Below are positions 1-8,555 of a stretch of DNA of 22,547 nt, piece by piece; position 1 is the stretch's first letter; each line of letters begins with the position of its first letter. The notes under the pieces were generated by a model, which was not told where the DNA came from, searched no databases, and saw only the letters and a list, made by a program, of their open reading frames with translations. This DNA is from Acrasis kona (taxonomy: Eukaryota; Heterolobosea; Eutetramitea; Acrasida; Acrasidae): contig JAOPGA020000889.1 in NCBI GenBank assembly GCA_026419775.2, positions 1 through 22,547 on the forward strand, written 5' to 3'. The position numbers were made by a program, and so were the translations under genes.

Positions 1-178
1 AGGAAGATATCAACCATTTTGATGGAGACCTCTTACTCCATCTGGCACGCGCGTTGCGCAACGCACGCCATCAAATCCGCCAAGCTAGGCGGGCCTTCGG
101 CTGTATAGAGTCATTTATAAATATGTAAATTTATTCTAATAAAGCTTTTCGTCAGAATGCAATTTATAATCAAAAAAA
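1..178 (+). mobile_element. LINE family B, 3' end (copy B1), cut by window edge
   Basis: The first 108 bases encode the last residues of a LINE ORF2-type protein (motif KISTILMETSYSIWHAR), ending in TAG after a GGPSAV-type tail. A short 3' UTR follows with an AATAAAG signal and a terminal run of A at 172-179. The same sequence occurs at 17287-17668 and 20224-20529, which identifies it as a repeat. The 5' part lies outside the window. The tail orientation shows plus-strand insertion. It sits directly upstream of the FLYWCH exon. Confidence 0.85.
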
Positions 179-250
179 AGTGCAACAGATATAAGCAATT
201 CTGATCTGAGTGCCATTCACTGCATGATTCCTGCTTAAGACATCATTAAA

Positions 251-558
251 GTGAGTGACAGGAACCAGCTCCTGCACAATGGTCAAACATTCCAGCACCA
301 TTCTACAAATTCAAGGGGTGAATCTCACTATAGGTGTTCTGCCTACAAACAGTTGAGGTGTGAATGCAAGATTATTATGCAAACTAAACAGTCTGGTGAA
401 GTTGAATATGAGCTTGTTCGGTTTCACAACCACAGTGTTGTTGCCCAAGGTATGCCAGTATTGAGGCCTGAGAGACTTGAGTATCTCCGGACTTATATTA
501 GGGACAACATGCATGAGACCAATCTGAGGCTGATCCAAGATGTAGTGAATAAAAACAA
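251..558 (+). CDS. FLYWCH zinc-finger exon of a MULE-type transposase gene
   Basis: The reading frame encodes a FLYWCH-type DNA-binding domain. An F near residue 14 precedes a YRC motif at 27-29, then CEC at 37-39, then an FHNHS block with histidines 59 and 61, giving the C2H2 pattern. The family tryptophan after the Y is replaced by R. In animals this domain precedes MULE-like transposases and binds element ends. Clear protein character stops near residue 100 (QDVVNKNN), followed by T-rich sequence with a possible GTTTTT splice donor near 559. The transposase exon begins 1.16 kb downstream on the same strand, and the gap is filled by insertions. The frame opens with GTG, so the true start is probably in an upstream exon or lost beneath the LINE tail. 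Domain call is good; exon limits are inferred. Confidence 0.7.
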
Positions 559-680
559 TGTTTTTTTTATTTGTGTGGAAAGTTGCCTAATTGTAGAACT
601 CGAGGTGCTTGGTGTGGAGGTGCTGGCATTTTACAATAACTGTTATATTTTACACTTTCCATAAAATAAAAAAATTCCCA

Positions 681-799
681 TTCTAACAAGTTCCGAGTGT
701 GAAAGTATTTTCCACCTCGGCCAAACCTCTGGGTTTGGCACTCGGATTCTCCGCTCCACTACGCTTGAAAAATGCTTTCCCACTTGGAACTCGTTAGAA
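681..799. repeat. 119-bp fold-back (inverted repeat) element
   Basis: The two ends are near-perfect reverse complements over about 32 nt (left TTCTAACAAGTTCC, right GGAACTCGTTAGAA, continuing inward through GTGAAAG/CTTTCCCAC). The loop holds a second 7-bp hairpin, CCAAACC/GGTTTGG. No coding capacity. It looks like a small MITE or fold-back element lying in the spacer between the FLYWCH and transposase exons. Confidence 0.75.
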
Positions 800-832
800 A
801 AATACCATTGCCTACATTGCAAAGAAGTGATA

Positions 833-1552
833 GCTCAGCAACATTATGTTTTTGTCTTGTTAGATACCTCATTCACAGGTTTTTTATATTAAATATATTT
901 GGCATAATATATTTAAAGGATTTACCAATTATGTAAAGGTTCTCCGCATTGGATATCCGACGATCAAAATCATTTCCACACCCATAGCTTCAAAAGTAAT
1001 AACTAAAAAATATATTATGGTTGTTACAAAATTTTTGGATTCTCATAAATGAATACTCATTTGAAAACAACAACTAAACAGGTAAAGGGTGATAGAAGAA
1101 ATAAAAACAAGTATTTCCAATCAAGTTTTATTTTTCTTAAGGCAGATTAGGGTGCAATGAGCAAAGGTCTGTGAACAATACAATAGACATTCGTTCCCCG
1201 CTACGTATTTGTAGGTTGTGATGATGGATACATGTGGTGTTGAAACTTAAAATGTCACTAAGCTGAATGTTAACAACATTGTCAACTTCCTGCTGCAACA
1301 ATTGGTGCTGTCACTGACATTACTTTGTTACATGATTAAATAGTGTATAATAACTTCCTTTTTGAAAGTTCTGAGTATGTACTTTAATTCAAACTATTTA
1401 TGTGTGCCTAAATATATTTTAACAATGTTATAAATTATGTCTTCATTGATTTTTTCTCACTTATCATGTGCTTTATCATCTTTATAAAAAGTTGGAGCGA
1501 CTTGCACACCATTTACCAAGTAACGCAACGCAAAAACATAATGTCGCTGAGG
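833..1552. mobile_element. 720-bp non-autonomous TIR element (MITE-like), TA-flanked
   Basis: The left end reads GCTCAGCAACATTATGTTTT, and the reverse complement of the right end reads CCTCAGCGACATTATGTTTT, matching at 20 of the first 22 bases. Both ends are bordered by TA (831-832 and 1553-1554), as expected for TA-targeting elements such as the Tc1/mariner group. The interior is AT-rich with no long reading frame. It splits the presumed intron between the FLYWCH and transposase exons. The superfamily is an inference from TA and TIR alone. Confidence 0.6.
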
Positions 1553-1651
1553 TATTGACAGGCATGTTGGTGTTGACGTATAAATAGTACTAAAATGGTT
1601 CAATTATTTTTATTTTAATGACCCAAATTTGGTTTTGGCCAATGACTTTTT

Positions 1652-1723
1652 AGTTGCGCCCTAGTTTTCATATAAGTTGCGCCCTGGTTTAAAAATAGGT
1701 CCAGGTTGCATAATGTCGCTGAG
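1652..1723. repeat. Short tandem duplication plus third copy of the MITE end
   Basis: AGTTGCGCCCT occurs at 1652-1662 and again at 1675-1685, a 23-bp tandem unit. At 1709-1723 CATAATGTCGCTGAG repeats exactly the right terminus of the upstream MITE (1537-1551), 172 bp away and in the same orientation. This may be a second element end or a local duplication. It lies at the very beginning of the transposase reading frame, so the first five or so codons there may be MITE-derived. Confidence 0.5.
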
Positions 1724-3706
1724 AGAACAATGTACATCACCCATGACCACATTAAAAGGGCAAGGAAAGAATTCCAAACTGCAAGAATTGATATTGTCCT
1801 AGATGTTGCAAACAGGACGGATCTTGCCCAGACTTTAGATGGTGGCAGCTTCTTCCAAGGTCTCCATGTCCAACCTAGACTGTTCACACTGCTGTTTGCA
1901 TCAAATTGGATGTTGAACTTGCTCAACTCAGTGACTGAGCATGATCAGCTGTTCATTGATGGTATATTCAGCACTGTTCCTCAAGGTGTAGCTCAGTTGA
2001 TTGTTGTAATGGTGTTGAATTGTGGTTCTACAAGAGCACAGCCAGTGATGTTTGCATGGACTCAATCTAGAACTATTGTGGAGTATGAGTTCATGTGGAG
2101 GAGAATTCTAGATCTTGCACCCAATCTGGCTACTGTTCCAAAAATATATGCCACAATTGATTTTGAATATTCTCACATCAGTGCCATAAAAAATGTGTTT
2201 AGCAATGTTCAAATTGTAGGTTGTATGTTCTACTTTCTACAAGCAATAGTGAGGCATATATCCAAGAAGCTGATTCAGTTCCGTACGCTCCTTGATGCTA
2301 ATGAGGAGCTACGTAATAAACTGTTGGACAACTTGCGAGAATTGGTTCAGGCTCCTAATCAAGCGACATTCAATGCTTTGCTGTCAAGCTTTATTCCTAG
2401 GTGGTATAATCAAATTGGTGGCCAAGACTACATCAGGTACATGACCAACACTTGGCTGAACCAGAGTTCAAGATTCTCCCCAAGTATTTGGTGTCATGGT
2501 TTCTTTGGTAGAGATGATGTGCTTAGGACCAATAACATGGTGGAAACTTTCAACAGGGAGATTAACCAAAGCAAGCAACAACACGCAAAGCTTGATATTA
2601 AGCAATCAGTGCAATTGTTACAACGCCTTGAGCAGAGACGAGCTAGAGAATATAATCAGCAGATATTCAACGCTCAAGAGAGGGACAACAGACCACTTGC
2701 TAGAGTACGTAATGCTGCTGTACCTGTTGTTGCTTCTGTTCCCACACCTGTTCCCACACTTATTGTTGTGCCCATTTCTACGCCTGTTGTACCGCCAGTT
2801 GTTGCACCACCAAACAACTATGAGTTCACTATGGCATTTCTAAACTCTATCAGAGATGATAACAATGATGAACCGGCTCCAGTTACTTTGCCACAACACA
2901 CACCATTACAGCACCATCCACAGGTACAACCTCCAGTACAACCTCAAGTACAACCTCTAGTTATGCTGCCCAATGCCCCACAACCGCACATTGTGCCACT
3001 TGTTCAACCTCAACAGCAGCAGCGTTATCAAATACCAACTTGCAATGCTAGAGAGACTGCAAACAATTTAAATACAGGCAGAGGAAGAGGCAGAGGAACC
3101 AAGAGAGCAAGGGATGGAGATCCAGTAACACAATTTACTGGTAGTTTTGTGTTAGAGCCTCCACAAAGTCCGCAGCAGCAATCTAATGTAAGATAAATAT
3201 TACTTTGATTTAATGCTTATAAGGTTATTAGTAGCAAAATTATTAGCGCCGCTGAATCTAACCAGTACACTCTCCATCAGTACTTTAAAGTCAAGTTACC
3301 TTTCTCACGATTAGCGCCGTTACAGGTAGGCAGTAATAACAAGGTTGTGAATGGCATCAAAAGAGTTTTGGAAAACGTTGAACAGGATCCAGATATTGTT
3401 GTGCAAGAGTCAGACAATATAGTGCAACAATCATCTACCTCAGATGACAATTCATCAATTTCTACAGATTCGACCATGGAGGGGGAGTACATGCTTTCGG
3501 CAAGAGACTTGGTAGAATCTGATTTCATTCTATCTGCATTTTTGGATGATGACTTCTGTGACTATTCCACTTCATCTGATATGTCTGAAGATGAAATGGA
3601 GACTTTTGCAGATCTTGCTAAGAAAGAGATAAGAAGAGTGGCTAGAGAAAGGAGGGTAGCAAAAAAAAAGAGAGTGGCAAAAGGAAAGAAACAACGTTGT
3701 GAATAA
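1706..3706 (+). CDS. MULE-like transposase with PIP-box, acidic and basic C-terminal exon
   Basis: The main exon (to 3187) encodes about 494 residues without a stop. MULE DDE landmarks are present: IDGIFSTVP with D85, ATIDFEYSHISAI with D152, then GCMFYFLQ (C173) and RTNNMVETFNREIN with E280. The usual CxxH histidine is Y176 here, which may harm activity. A proline/glutamine-rich linker (about 335-460) leads to a GRGRGRGTKRAR basic patch. A 36-nt GTAAGA...AAG intron (3188-3223) joins in phase 0 to a last exon (3224-3706). That exon starts with a PIP-box-like QYTLHQYF, followed by an acidic serine-rich stretch and a lysine/arginine-rich tail. AATAAA (3702-3707) overlaps the stop codon. Function: DNA transposase of a FLYWCH/MULE element, upstream partner exon at 251-558. 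Intact length suggests a young or preserved copy. The beginning of the exon is uncertain (after 1723 is likely). Confidence 0.75.
3188..3223 (+). other. 36-nt intron of the MULE transposase gene
   Basis: Donor AAT|GTAAGA, acceptor CTTATAAG|GTT, phase 0 on both sides. Reading through gives an immediate stop (TAA at 3194-3196), while removal opens 160 further codons of good protein character. Length agrees with other introns in the window (35-38 nt). Confidence 0.6.
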
Positions 3707-4083
3707 ATGTTAGTTTGTTACAGATTGTGTTAATCTCTTTGAAAGTAGATCATATACAATTCTGCTTCTAAGTACACTTTGTATAAACACCTTGCTTGAT
3801 ATTTTTTATTATCGTATTCTTGAAGTTGATAACAAACGTACTACAATAAGACAATTGTTTTATTTATAGTTGTATTTGTGCAAATTTTACATTTTGTCCA
3901 AACATCTATATCATGCAACATACTTGGCTGGGAGATTGCCGCGGATGAGAGTATAGCTTATATATATACCTTGTCCGCATAGTAGTATGGAGGCTAGTAC
4001 TTGTACAATGCTTTACGAGTGATCACTCAAACCTCAAGTATCTTTTTTTATATTAGATTTATTGTAAAATCAAATCAAACAAA
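3707..4083. other. Intergenic stretch, no gene seen
   Basis: AT-rich sequence between the transposase polyadenylation signal and the next coding piece. I see no reading frame, RNA gene or clear terminal repeat. A TATATATATA run lies near 3958-3967. It may contain the 3' terminus of the MULE element, but I could not match it to a left end. Confidence 0.4.
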
Positions 4084-4821
4084 TTGAAAACATCAATGTT
4101 ACGCAAAGACCAATGCATAGTCTGTGAAAAACATTTTTTTGTTAAGAATTTTGTTTTAAAAGATGATGAAATTTCAATATTTGGTAAAAAAACGCCCGCA
4201 AAGGATGGGTTTGCCGAGCATGTTATGATTTGGTGGGGAAAAAACGAAAAGAGACATTGTACAACAAAGTTTCTTCATATGACATAGGTGCGGCTGAACA
4301 AAATAACAGGTCGGAATTTGAATTTATTCCACGGCCAACATCTACGCAGCAGGTAATTTATTACTGGTAAATTAATTAGTTTAGAAGTCACTCCAACCTT
4401 GATTCCTGTTGAAATTTTAACCTCAGATATACTAGATGGAATTTATGAAAATGATGATATTAAAATTCAAGGTCTAATTGATAAACTAGATTCCTTGCCT
4501 GTGGATGTGCTTTACCAGATGCAGTTGACGTTTTATCGTAAACATAATTATAAGAGCGACAGGTGCCCAGGTACACCTTCAACATCTTCAAATTATGACG
4601 GTTCCCGCACAACTATTGACTCTTTAATTGGAGATGGATTTAAAAATATAGAGTATAATCATTACATGAGGAGCGTGGATATGAGTTTGTTATGTCAATT
4701 TCATGTTGACTCTGACATACTGTCAAAAGAAATGCTGAGTGAAATGAACAACAGCACATTAGCATTTTGGAAGGAGAGAAACCCAAGTGTGCGCAAAACG
4801 TCAAGAGGTCTGGAGTGTGGA
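4084..4821 (+). pseudogene. Decayed zinc-finger (CxxC...CxxC) gene, unknown function, interrupted by LINE A1
   Basis: The first segment encodes CIVCEKHFF and then, after a one-base frame change at the A7 run near 4189-4195, WVCRACYD followed by KKRKE and a serine/glutamate-rich stretch ending at CAG|GTAATT (about 4352). Two CxxC pairs about 30 residues apart suggest a zinc finger. A short intron-like gap leads to a second segment (from about 4385) encoding 140 residues with no recognisable domain (SSNYDGSRTTIDSLIGDG, LAFWKERNPSVRKTSRG). The exon phases do not join cleanly, so there is a further indel or an unrecognised intron. The reading frame then runs without a stop into the LINE tail at 4822, making a chimeric ORF. 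It may be the N-terminal part of the gene whose tail lies at 5759-6409, which is speculative. Confidence 0.45.
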
Positions 4822-5509
4822 GTTCTACATGATGAATACCACATTAAAGCGTCTGTAGATATAGACAAATTAAACAAAAGCGAACAAAAATTCCTACTTC
4901 GCCTCCGCTCCAACCAGCTTTGTACTCTGTCAAAGATGCGTTACTGGAGCAACAATCCAAATTATGACACCAAATGTCCTCGGTGTCATTCATCACATGA
5001 AGACCAGCAACATTTGCTTCTTGACTGTCGCTATAATAAAACTAAATTACATGATGCGATGGTCAGAATCAATAAGGTTATCCAGGATAATCTGAAACCT
5101 GGCTTTGTTATTTGAGGCATTTTTAAATTTTGGGGGGCGCCATATTATTTGACGCAGCGTGGAATTGAAGGAAGCGAAGAAATGTCAGAGTTGCCAGAAG
5201 ATTGGAAGAGGTCCATTTATGCTAGTATGCTAGGATATGTTAGTATGGACACTTTCAAGCGATTCAACAAGCACTTTAGAGTTCTCAAGCCTCTCTCTGT
5301 ACTCCGAAAAATCTCTACAATACTCATGGAAACTTCCCGTTCCATTTGGACCGCTCGATGTGTTTACAAGGCAAACTGTGAACACGAGCAATCACCTTCT
5401 CGGTGATTTGTATATATAATTTTTGTGTAAGGTAACTCATCAATAACCATTGACGGGGGTTGTAAAACTACCAATAAACTTTCAGGCTTATCCCTGTTTT
5501 CTAAAAAAA
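4822..5509 (+). mobile_element. LINE family A, 5'-truncated copy A1
   Basis: Begins at TTCTACATGATGAATACC, identical to the interior of copies A2 (8992) and A3, and ends in CCAATAAACTTTCAGG plus a short A tail (5503-5509). It encodes the LINE ORF2 C-terminus: a CPRC-x7-H-x4-C zinc knuckle, then FKFWGAPYYLTQRG, then KISTILMETSRSIWTAR. An in-frame TGA (5113-5115) splits the frame; copy A3 has CGA at that codon. The A tail shows normal target-primed insertion on the plus strand. I see no convincing target-site duplication. Confidence 0.88.
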
Positions 5510-5640
5510 GGTTGTGGTTGTTGCTGGGGGTGTTGTTGTTGTTGTAGTTGTTGGTAGGGGTGTTGATGTGGGTGATCCTGTTGCCAGGGATGTGGTTGTT
5601 ATTGTTGTTGACACTGTTGTATTGAAAATAAACATTTATT
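5510..5640. repeat. GTT/GGT low-complexity tract
   Basis: Imperfect repeats of GTTGTTGTT and GGTGTTG directly after the LINE A1 tail. The plus frames give valine/glycine strings. On the minus strand one frame would be threonine-rich (TTTTTTPPATTTT), which could be a remnant of a mucin-like segment, but composition alone explains it. I do not call a gene here. Confidence 0.6.
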
Positions 5641-5758
5641 TATATTGTGGAAAAATCGCGGGAGCGTTCCTTTTCCTTTTTTTTTACTATTTCCGTCAGG
5701 GGAAAGGAGACAGGAGGGGGGAAACTGAGTTGTCTCGAGAAAAGATCCAGATTGGGTC

Positions 5759-6409
5759 ATGAGGTACATTACAAGCCTTTATTGTCCCGCTAAAAAAGAT
5801 TCTGCCTTGGGATATCTTACCATCAATTTCACTTTAGCAAACCATAACAATGCTGAAGTAGCTACACATGACAACAACACAGAAGACACAATAGATGTTC
5901 CTGGACAGGATAATGCTCAATATGATACTGATCAACACAAGAGTATCGGTGGATCTGAATTCAATGTAAACGCATCTGTGATTCCTCAAGAGGAACAAGA
6001 ATCTATTGCTTCAATCGACGCGATTTATCCAACCGATTACACTAATGCAGAAGTCAACAAGATTTATGAAGAATTACATCATGGAAAAGAACCTCTAAAA
6101 AGGAAACGCGGGAGAAAGCAGGACAAACAACTGACCAGTAGACCAAAAGCAAAGAGGCTAGCAAATTTTGACCAAACAGATGAAGTACATCCTACTAGTA
6201 GCGAGGTTCTAGAAGACGTTCCAGCTCCAACACCAATTAAAAAGAGACGGAATGCTGGTTCTAAAAGGACTAGGTCTTCAAGCTTGTCTTATGAAGAGAT
6301 TATATCTCCCAAGCAGTGTAGAATACCACTTACATCGTCAAATACTACTGGTCACATGTCAGAGTCCAAGATGTGGAAAGCAATCATCAATAAAGCAAAA
6401 TGTAAATAG
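5759..6409 (+). CDS. Hypothetical basic protein with AT-hook-like patch (C-terminal exon)
   Basis: A 216-codon frame with natural composition. The N-terminal half is acidic and asparagine/aspartate-rich (EDTIDVPGQDNAQYDTDQH). The middle has KRKRGRKQDK, resembling an AT-hook or nuclear localisation signal, and a second basic patch KKRRNAGSKRTRSSS follows. No catalytic domain is visible. An acceptor-like TTTCACTTTAG near 5837 suggests the real exon may begin there (ANHNNAEV), with the first 25 codons being non-coding. AATAAA at 6450-6455 gives a plausible polyadenylation site 40 nt after the stop. It is likely the tail of a nuclear protein, host or transposon-borne; function unknown. Confidence 0.5.
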   Translation: MRYITSLYCPAKKDSALGYLTINFTLANHNNAEVATHDNNTEDTIDVPGQDNAQYDTDQHKSIGGSEFNVNASVIPQEEQESIASIDAIYPTDYTNAEVNKIYEELHHGKEPLKRKRGRKQDKQLTSRPKAKRLANFDQTDEVHPTSSEVLEDVPAPTPIKKRRNAGSKRTRSSSLSYEEIISPKQCRIPLTSSNTTGHMSESKMWKAIINKAKCK

Positions 6410-6455
6410 GTTGTCAACAACATTTGTATAAATGTAACCTTCAAATGTAAATAAA

Positions 6456-7109
6456 ACAATTTTGTTCATAGATTATGCTGTCGCTATAGTTTGCTTTGAC
6501 TTTGCTGTGTTTAAATAACAAATCCTGATGTTGGGCGGGAATGGTGAATGGCGATTACAAGAAGTTCAAGAAAACCAAGAATCTGAGCATGTACTTCGAT
6601 TCAGAATGTTTGAAAAACCATAGGTACTGATGGTTTTAGAATTGTCGGTTTATTATTGAGCATATAGCTCTCGGCGAAATTTTATTTTGCCAAGTTATTT
6701 ACAACCAAACAAAATTTACAAAGAATTGGTAAAATATAACATTTACGCTACAAACCGTTGGTTTCATTAAGCGCCTAATGCGCAAACCTCTAATAACCTG
6801 TTGGGTTAGGTCCTATTAATTAAACATTACTTTTTCATTATATTTTCTATTCGTTACATGACAACAGTTCTTGTTTCAAATATTACTTTTATTAATCAAA
6901 TTGATTTAACCTTCCTTGTTTCATTGGCTATTGTCCTGATTCTTCTTGACCAAACATGCTATTAGATTATCCTTTTGACCACATCAACTAACAGGCTATA
7001 TTGATACCGCAGATATAGACTTAATTAGTTTAAATTGTTGTTACCTAAACAAAATGATAAAAGTTCTTAGTGAGGCTATAAGAATTCACACATAACAAAA
7101 TACAACGTT
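6456..7109. other. Intergenic, with possible short first exon at 6541
   Basis: Mostly AT-rich and without a long frame. From ATG 6541 a 27-residue open stretch (GDYKKFKKTKNLSMYFDSEC) ends at a GTACTGA donor-like site. Another short open stretch follows near 6659, but the phases do not match, so I do not propose a gene. A 25-base motif at 6933-6958 (CTGATTCTTCTTGACC) is repeated with a few changes at 7178-7203, which hints at an old duplication reaching the basic tail encoded at 7110-7298. Confidence 0.35.
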
Positions 7110-7298
7110 TTATTGAACAATATTAAGCCTCTGTCTTTTTTGTTTCCTACATTTACTTTGTTGGCTCTTACGTTTACGTCCTGACTTTTCTTGACCAAAT
7201 TTACCAACCTTAAGTGCATGTGGTTGATCACATTGTGAGTGCACAGCCCTCATTAATGTAATATCATCCGTAGTGATGTGTATTGGGTAATCATCCAT
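7110..7298 (-). CDS. Short basic peptide or C-terminal exon, unknown
   Basis: 62 codons starting MDDYPIHITTDD and ending in a strongly basic tail (KSGRKRKSQQSKCRKQKRQ). It lies downstream of, and on the same strand as, the broken MULE2 transposase and could be its last exon supplying a nuclear-localisation or DNA-binding tail. No domain recognised; short length keeps confidence low. Confidence 0.3.
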   Translation of the reverse strand: MDDYPIHITTDDITLMRAVHSQCDQPHALKVGKFGQEKSGRKRKSQQSKCRKQKRQRLNIVQ

Positions 7299-7391
7299 AT
7301 TTTATAATTTATACATGGAAATGCGTCTTTTCTCCTCTCNATGTTCTATTTTCCACGTCTCTTACAATTATCCACGAGTTGGTTCAATTTT

Positions 7392-7497
7392 CCCCAAGCA
7401 GTGATTTTTCTCCGCTAGCAGTAACTTTTTCCGCTAGCAGTGATTTTCTCCGCTAACAGTAACAATTTCCGCTAGCAGTTTACTTTTTCACCGCTAG
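7392..7497. repeat. 19-bp degenerate tandem repeat (CCGCTAGCAGTRAYTTTTT)
   Basis: Six units starting at 7392, 7412, 7431, 7450, 7469 and 7491, each with a CCGCTAGCAG-like core and spaced 20, 19, 19, 19 and 22 bp. The last unit overlaps the 3' end of the MULE2 transposase frame. Such subterminal arrays are often transposase-binding sites, but no matching inverted copy was found on the other side of the gene. Confidence 0.75.
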
Positions 7498-8550
7498 TTC
7501 CAAAGTTCGGGAAGAACTATAGACATCCAAAATGCTCTTTTTAATGGACATGCTGTGGTTTGCCTTCAGCTTTTTATTTCCCTTGCTTTGATAACCGGCA
7601 ATAAAGTCAGCACTTTGGTTAAGCATGTATTTGCTCAGTTTTTGGAGGCATGTATAAAACCCATTAGTCCTTGTANAAGCGGTCTCCATCTTAATGCTGT
7701 TGTTGTGGGATTCAACCGCATTTGTGAATGCTCTAGCTCNGTCCTTAATGCCTGCTTCTTCTCTTGCTGACTTGCAAACATTTTGTATTAATGGTTGTAG
7801 TTTGTGAGTCTCAAAATATTGAACAAACTGTTGTCCTACATCCTTACCGAGTATTTTAATACTGTTGGTTGTTAGAGCGGTTACAAAATCACACTTACAA
7901 TCTTTGATAAAATGTATCAATGTGGAGTTTGACCTCATCTCCAGTGTAATCCAATAGTCCACGGTATGCACCAAATCCATTTATTGTTTCCATAACTTCA
8001 TTTATCTCTTCTGAAGCAGTAACTTTCAATGTATACTTTAAATNGGATTTGATATTCTCACGGAAGTGATTTGCACATAACAAATGCTTAATTCCTGGAA
8101 ACTCTTTTGTTAAGGCATTTATGAGACTATAATCGCCATCGTGCTTTACTGTGTACTTTGAATAGTCTGATTCTTTGACAACTAAGCAAGTTTTGATGTA
8201 TGCTATACATTGGGAGTGGGTCTGGCTCCCCAAAGTTTGGTGCAAGTACATAGCACCGCATTGTATTGGGTCTTGATAGAAGTCCTTATTTTGTGTGATG
8301 AGGGATGTAACGTACCTATTGAACATGTTAAATGTTGTATCAATCTCCCATACTTTGTTTCCTTTCAATGCAAGGATGCTAGCATTTGTGAACAACACAG
8401 CGACATTTGATGAATGAGTGTAATAATGTTGAAGAATGTCACCGTGACACAAAGCAAACCATTCCAACTGTTGGCTCTCCTCAATTTGATTCCTTTGTGT
8501 TTGTAAAACATTTTCACATTGTTTTGTGTCTCTTGGTGTTGGAACATGGA
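7480..8550 (-). pseudogene. MULE-like transposase (MULE2), broken
   Basis: Two minus-strand frames together give a MULE DDE transposase. The first (about 8550-7895) starts VPTPRDTKQCENVLQTQ and carries VWEIDTTFNMF (first D), VKHDGDYSLINAL (second D), then FPGIKHLLCANHFRENI with the CxxH motif. The second (7980-7480) continues DFVTALTTNSIKI and holds NAVESHNNSIK with the likely catalytic E. A frame change lies between about 7900 and 7980. I tested a tiny intron there and the phases did not fit, so a frameshift is likelier. Three undetermined bases (N) also fall in the gene. The 5' end is cut near 8550 where LINE A2 begins. It belongs to a different MULE lineage from the gene at 1706 and no FLYWCH domain remains. 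Confidence 0.75.
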
Positions 8551-8555
8551 CATCC

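Noticed and set aside
1615-1926. Minus-strand frame opposite the MULE exon start
   Set aside because: Antisense shadow; the plus strand carries the conserved transposase frame.
3900-4030. Possible tRNA or structured RNA near the GC-richer GCCGCGGATGAG segment
   Set aside because: No cloverleaf, anticodon arm or TTC box could be formed by eye.
4084-4287. THAP-domain reading based on CEKHF
   Set aside because: A second CxxC (WVCRAC) appears in the neighbouring frame at zinc-finger spacing and no upstream THAP half is visible, so a CxxC...CxxC finger is simpler.
5514-5762. Valine/glycine-rich frame over the GTT tract
   Set aside because: Explained entirely by low-complexity sequence; no natural protein composition.
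7895-7980. Tiny intron to rejoin the two MULE2 frames
   Set aside because: GT...AG pairs in the overlap give incompatible phases, so a simple frameshift is preferred.
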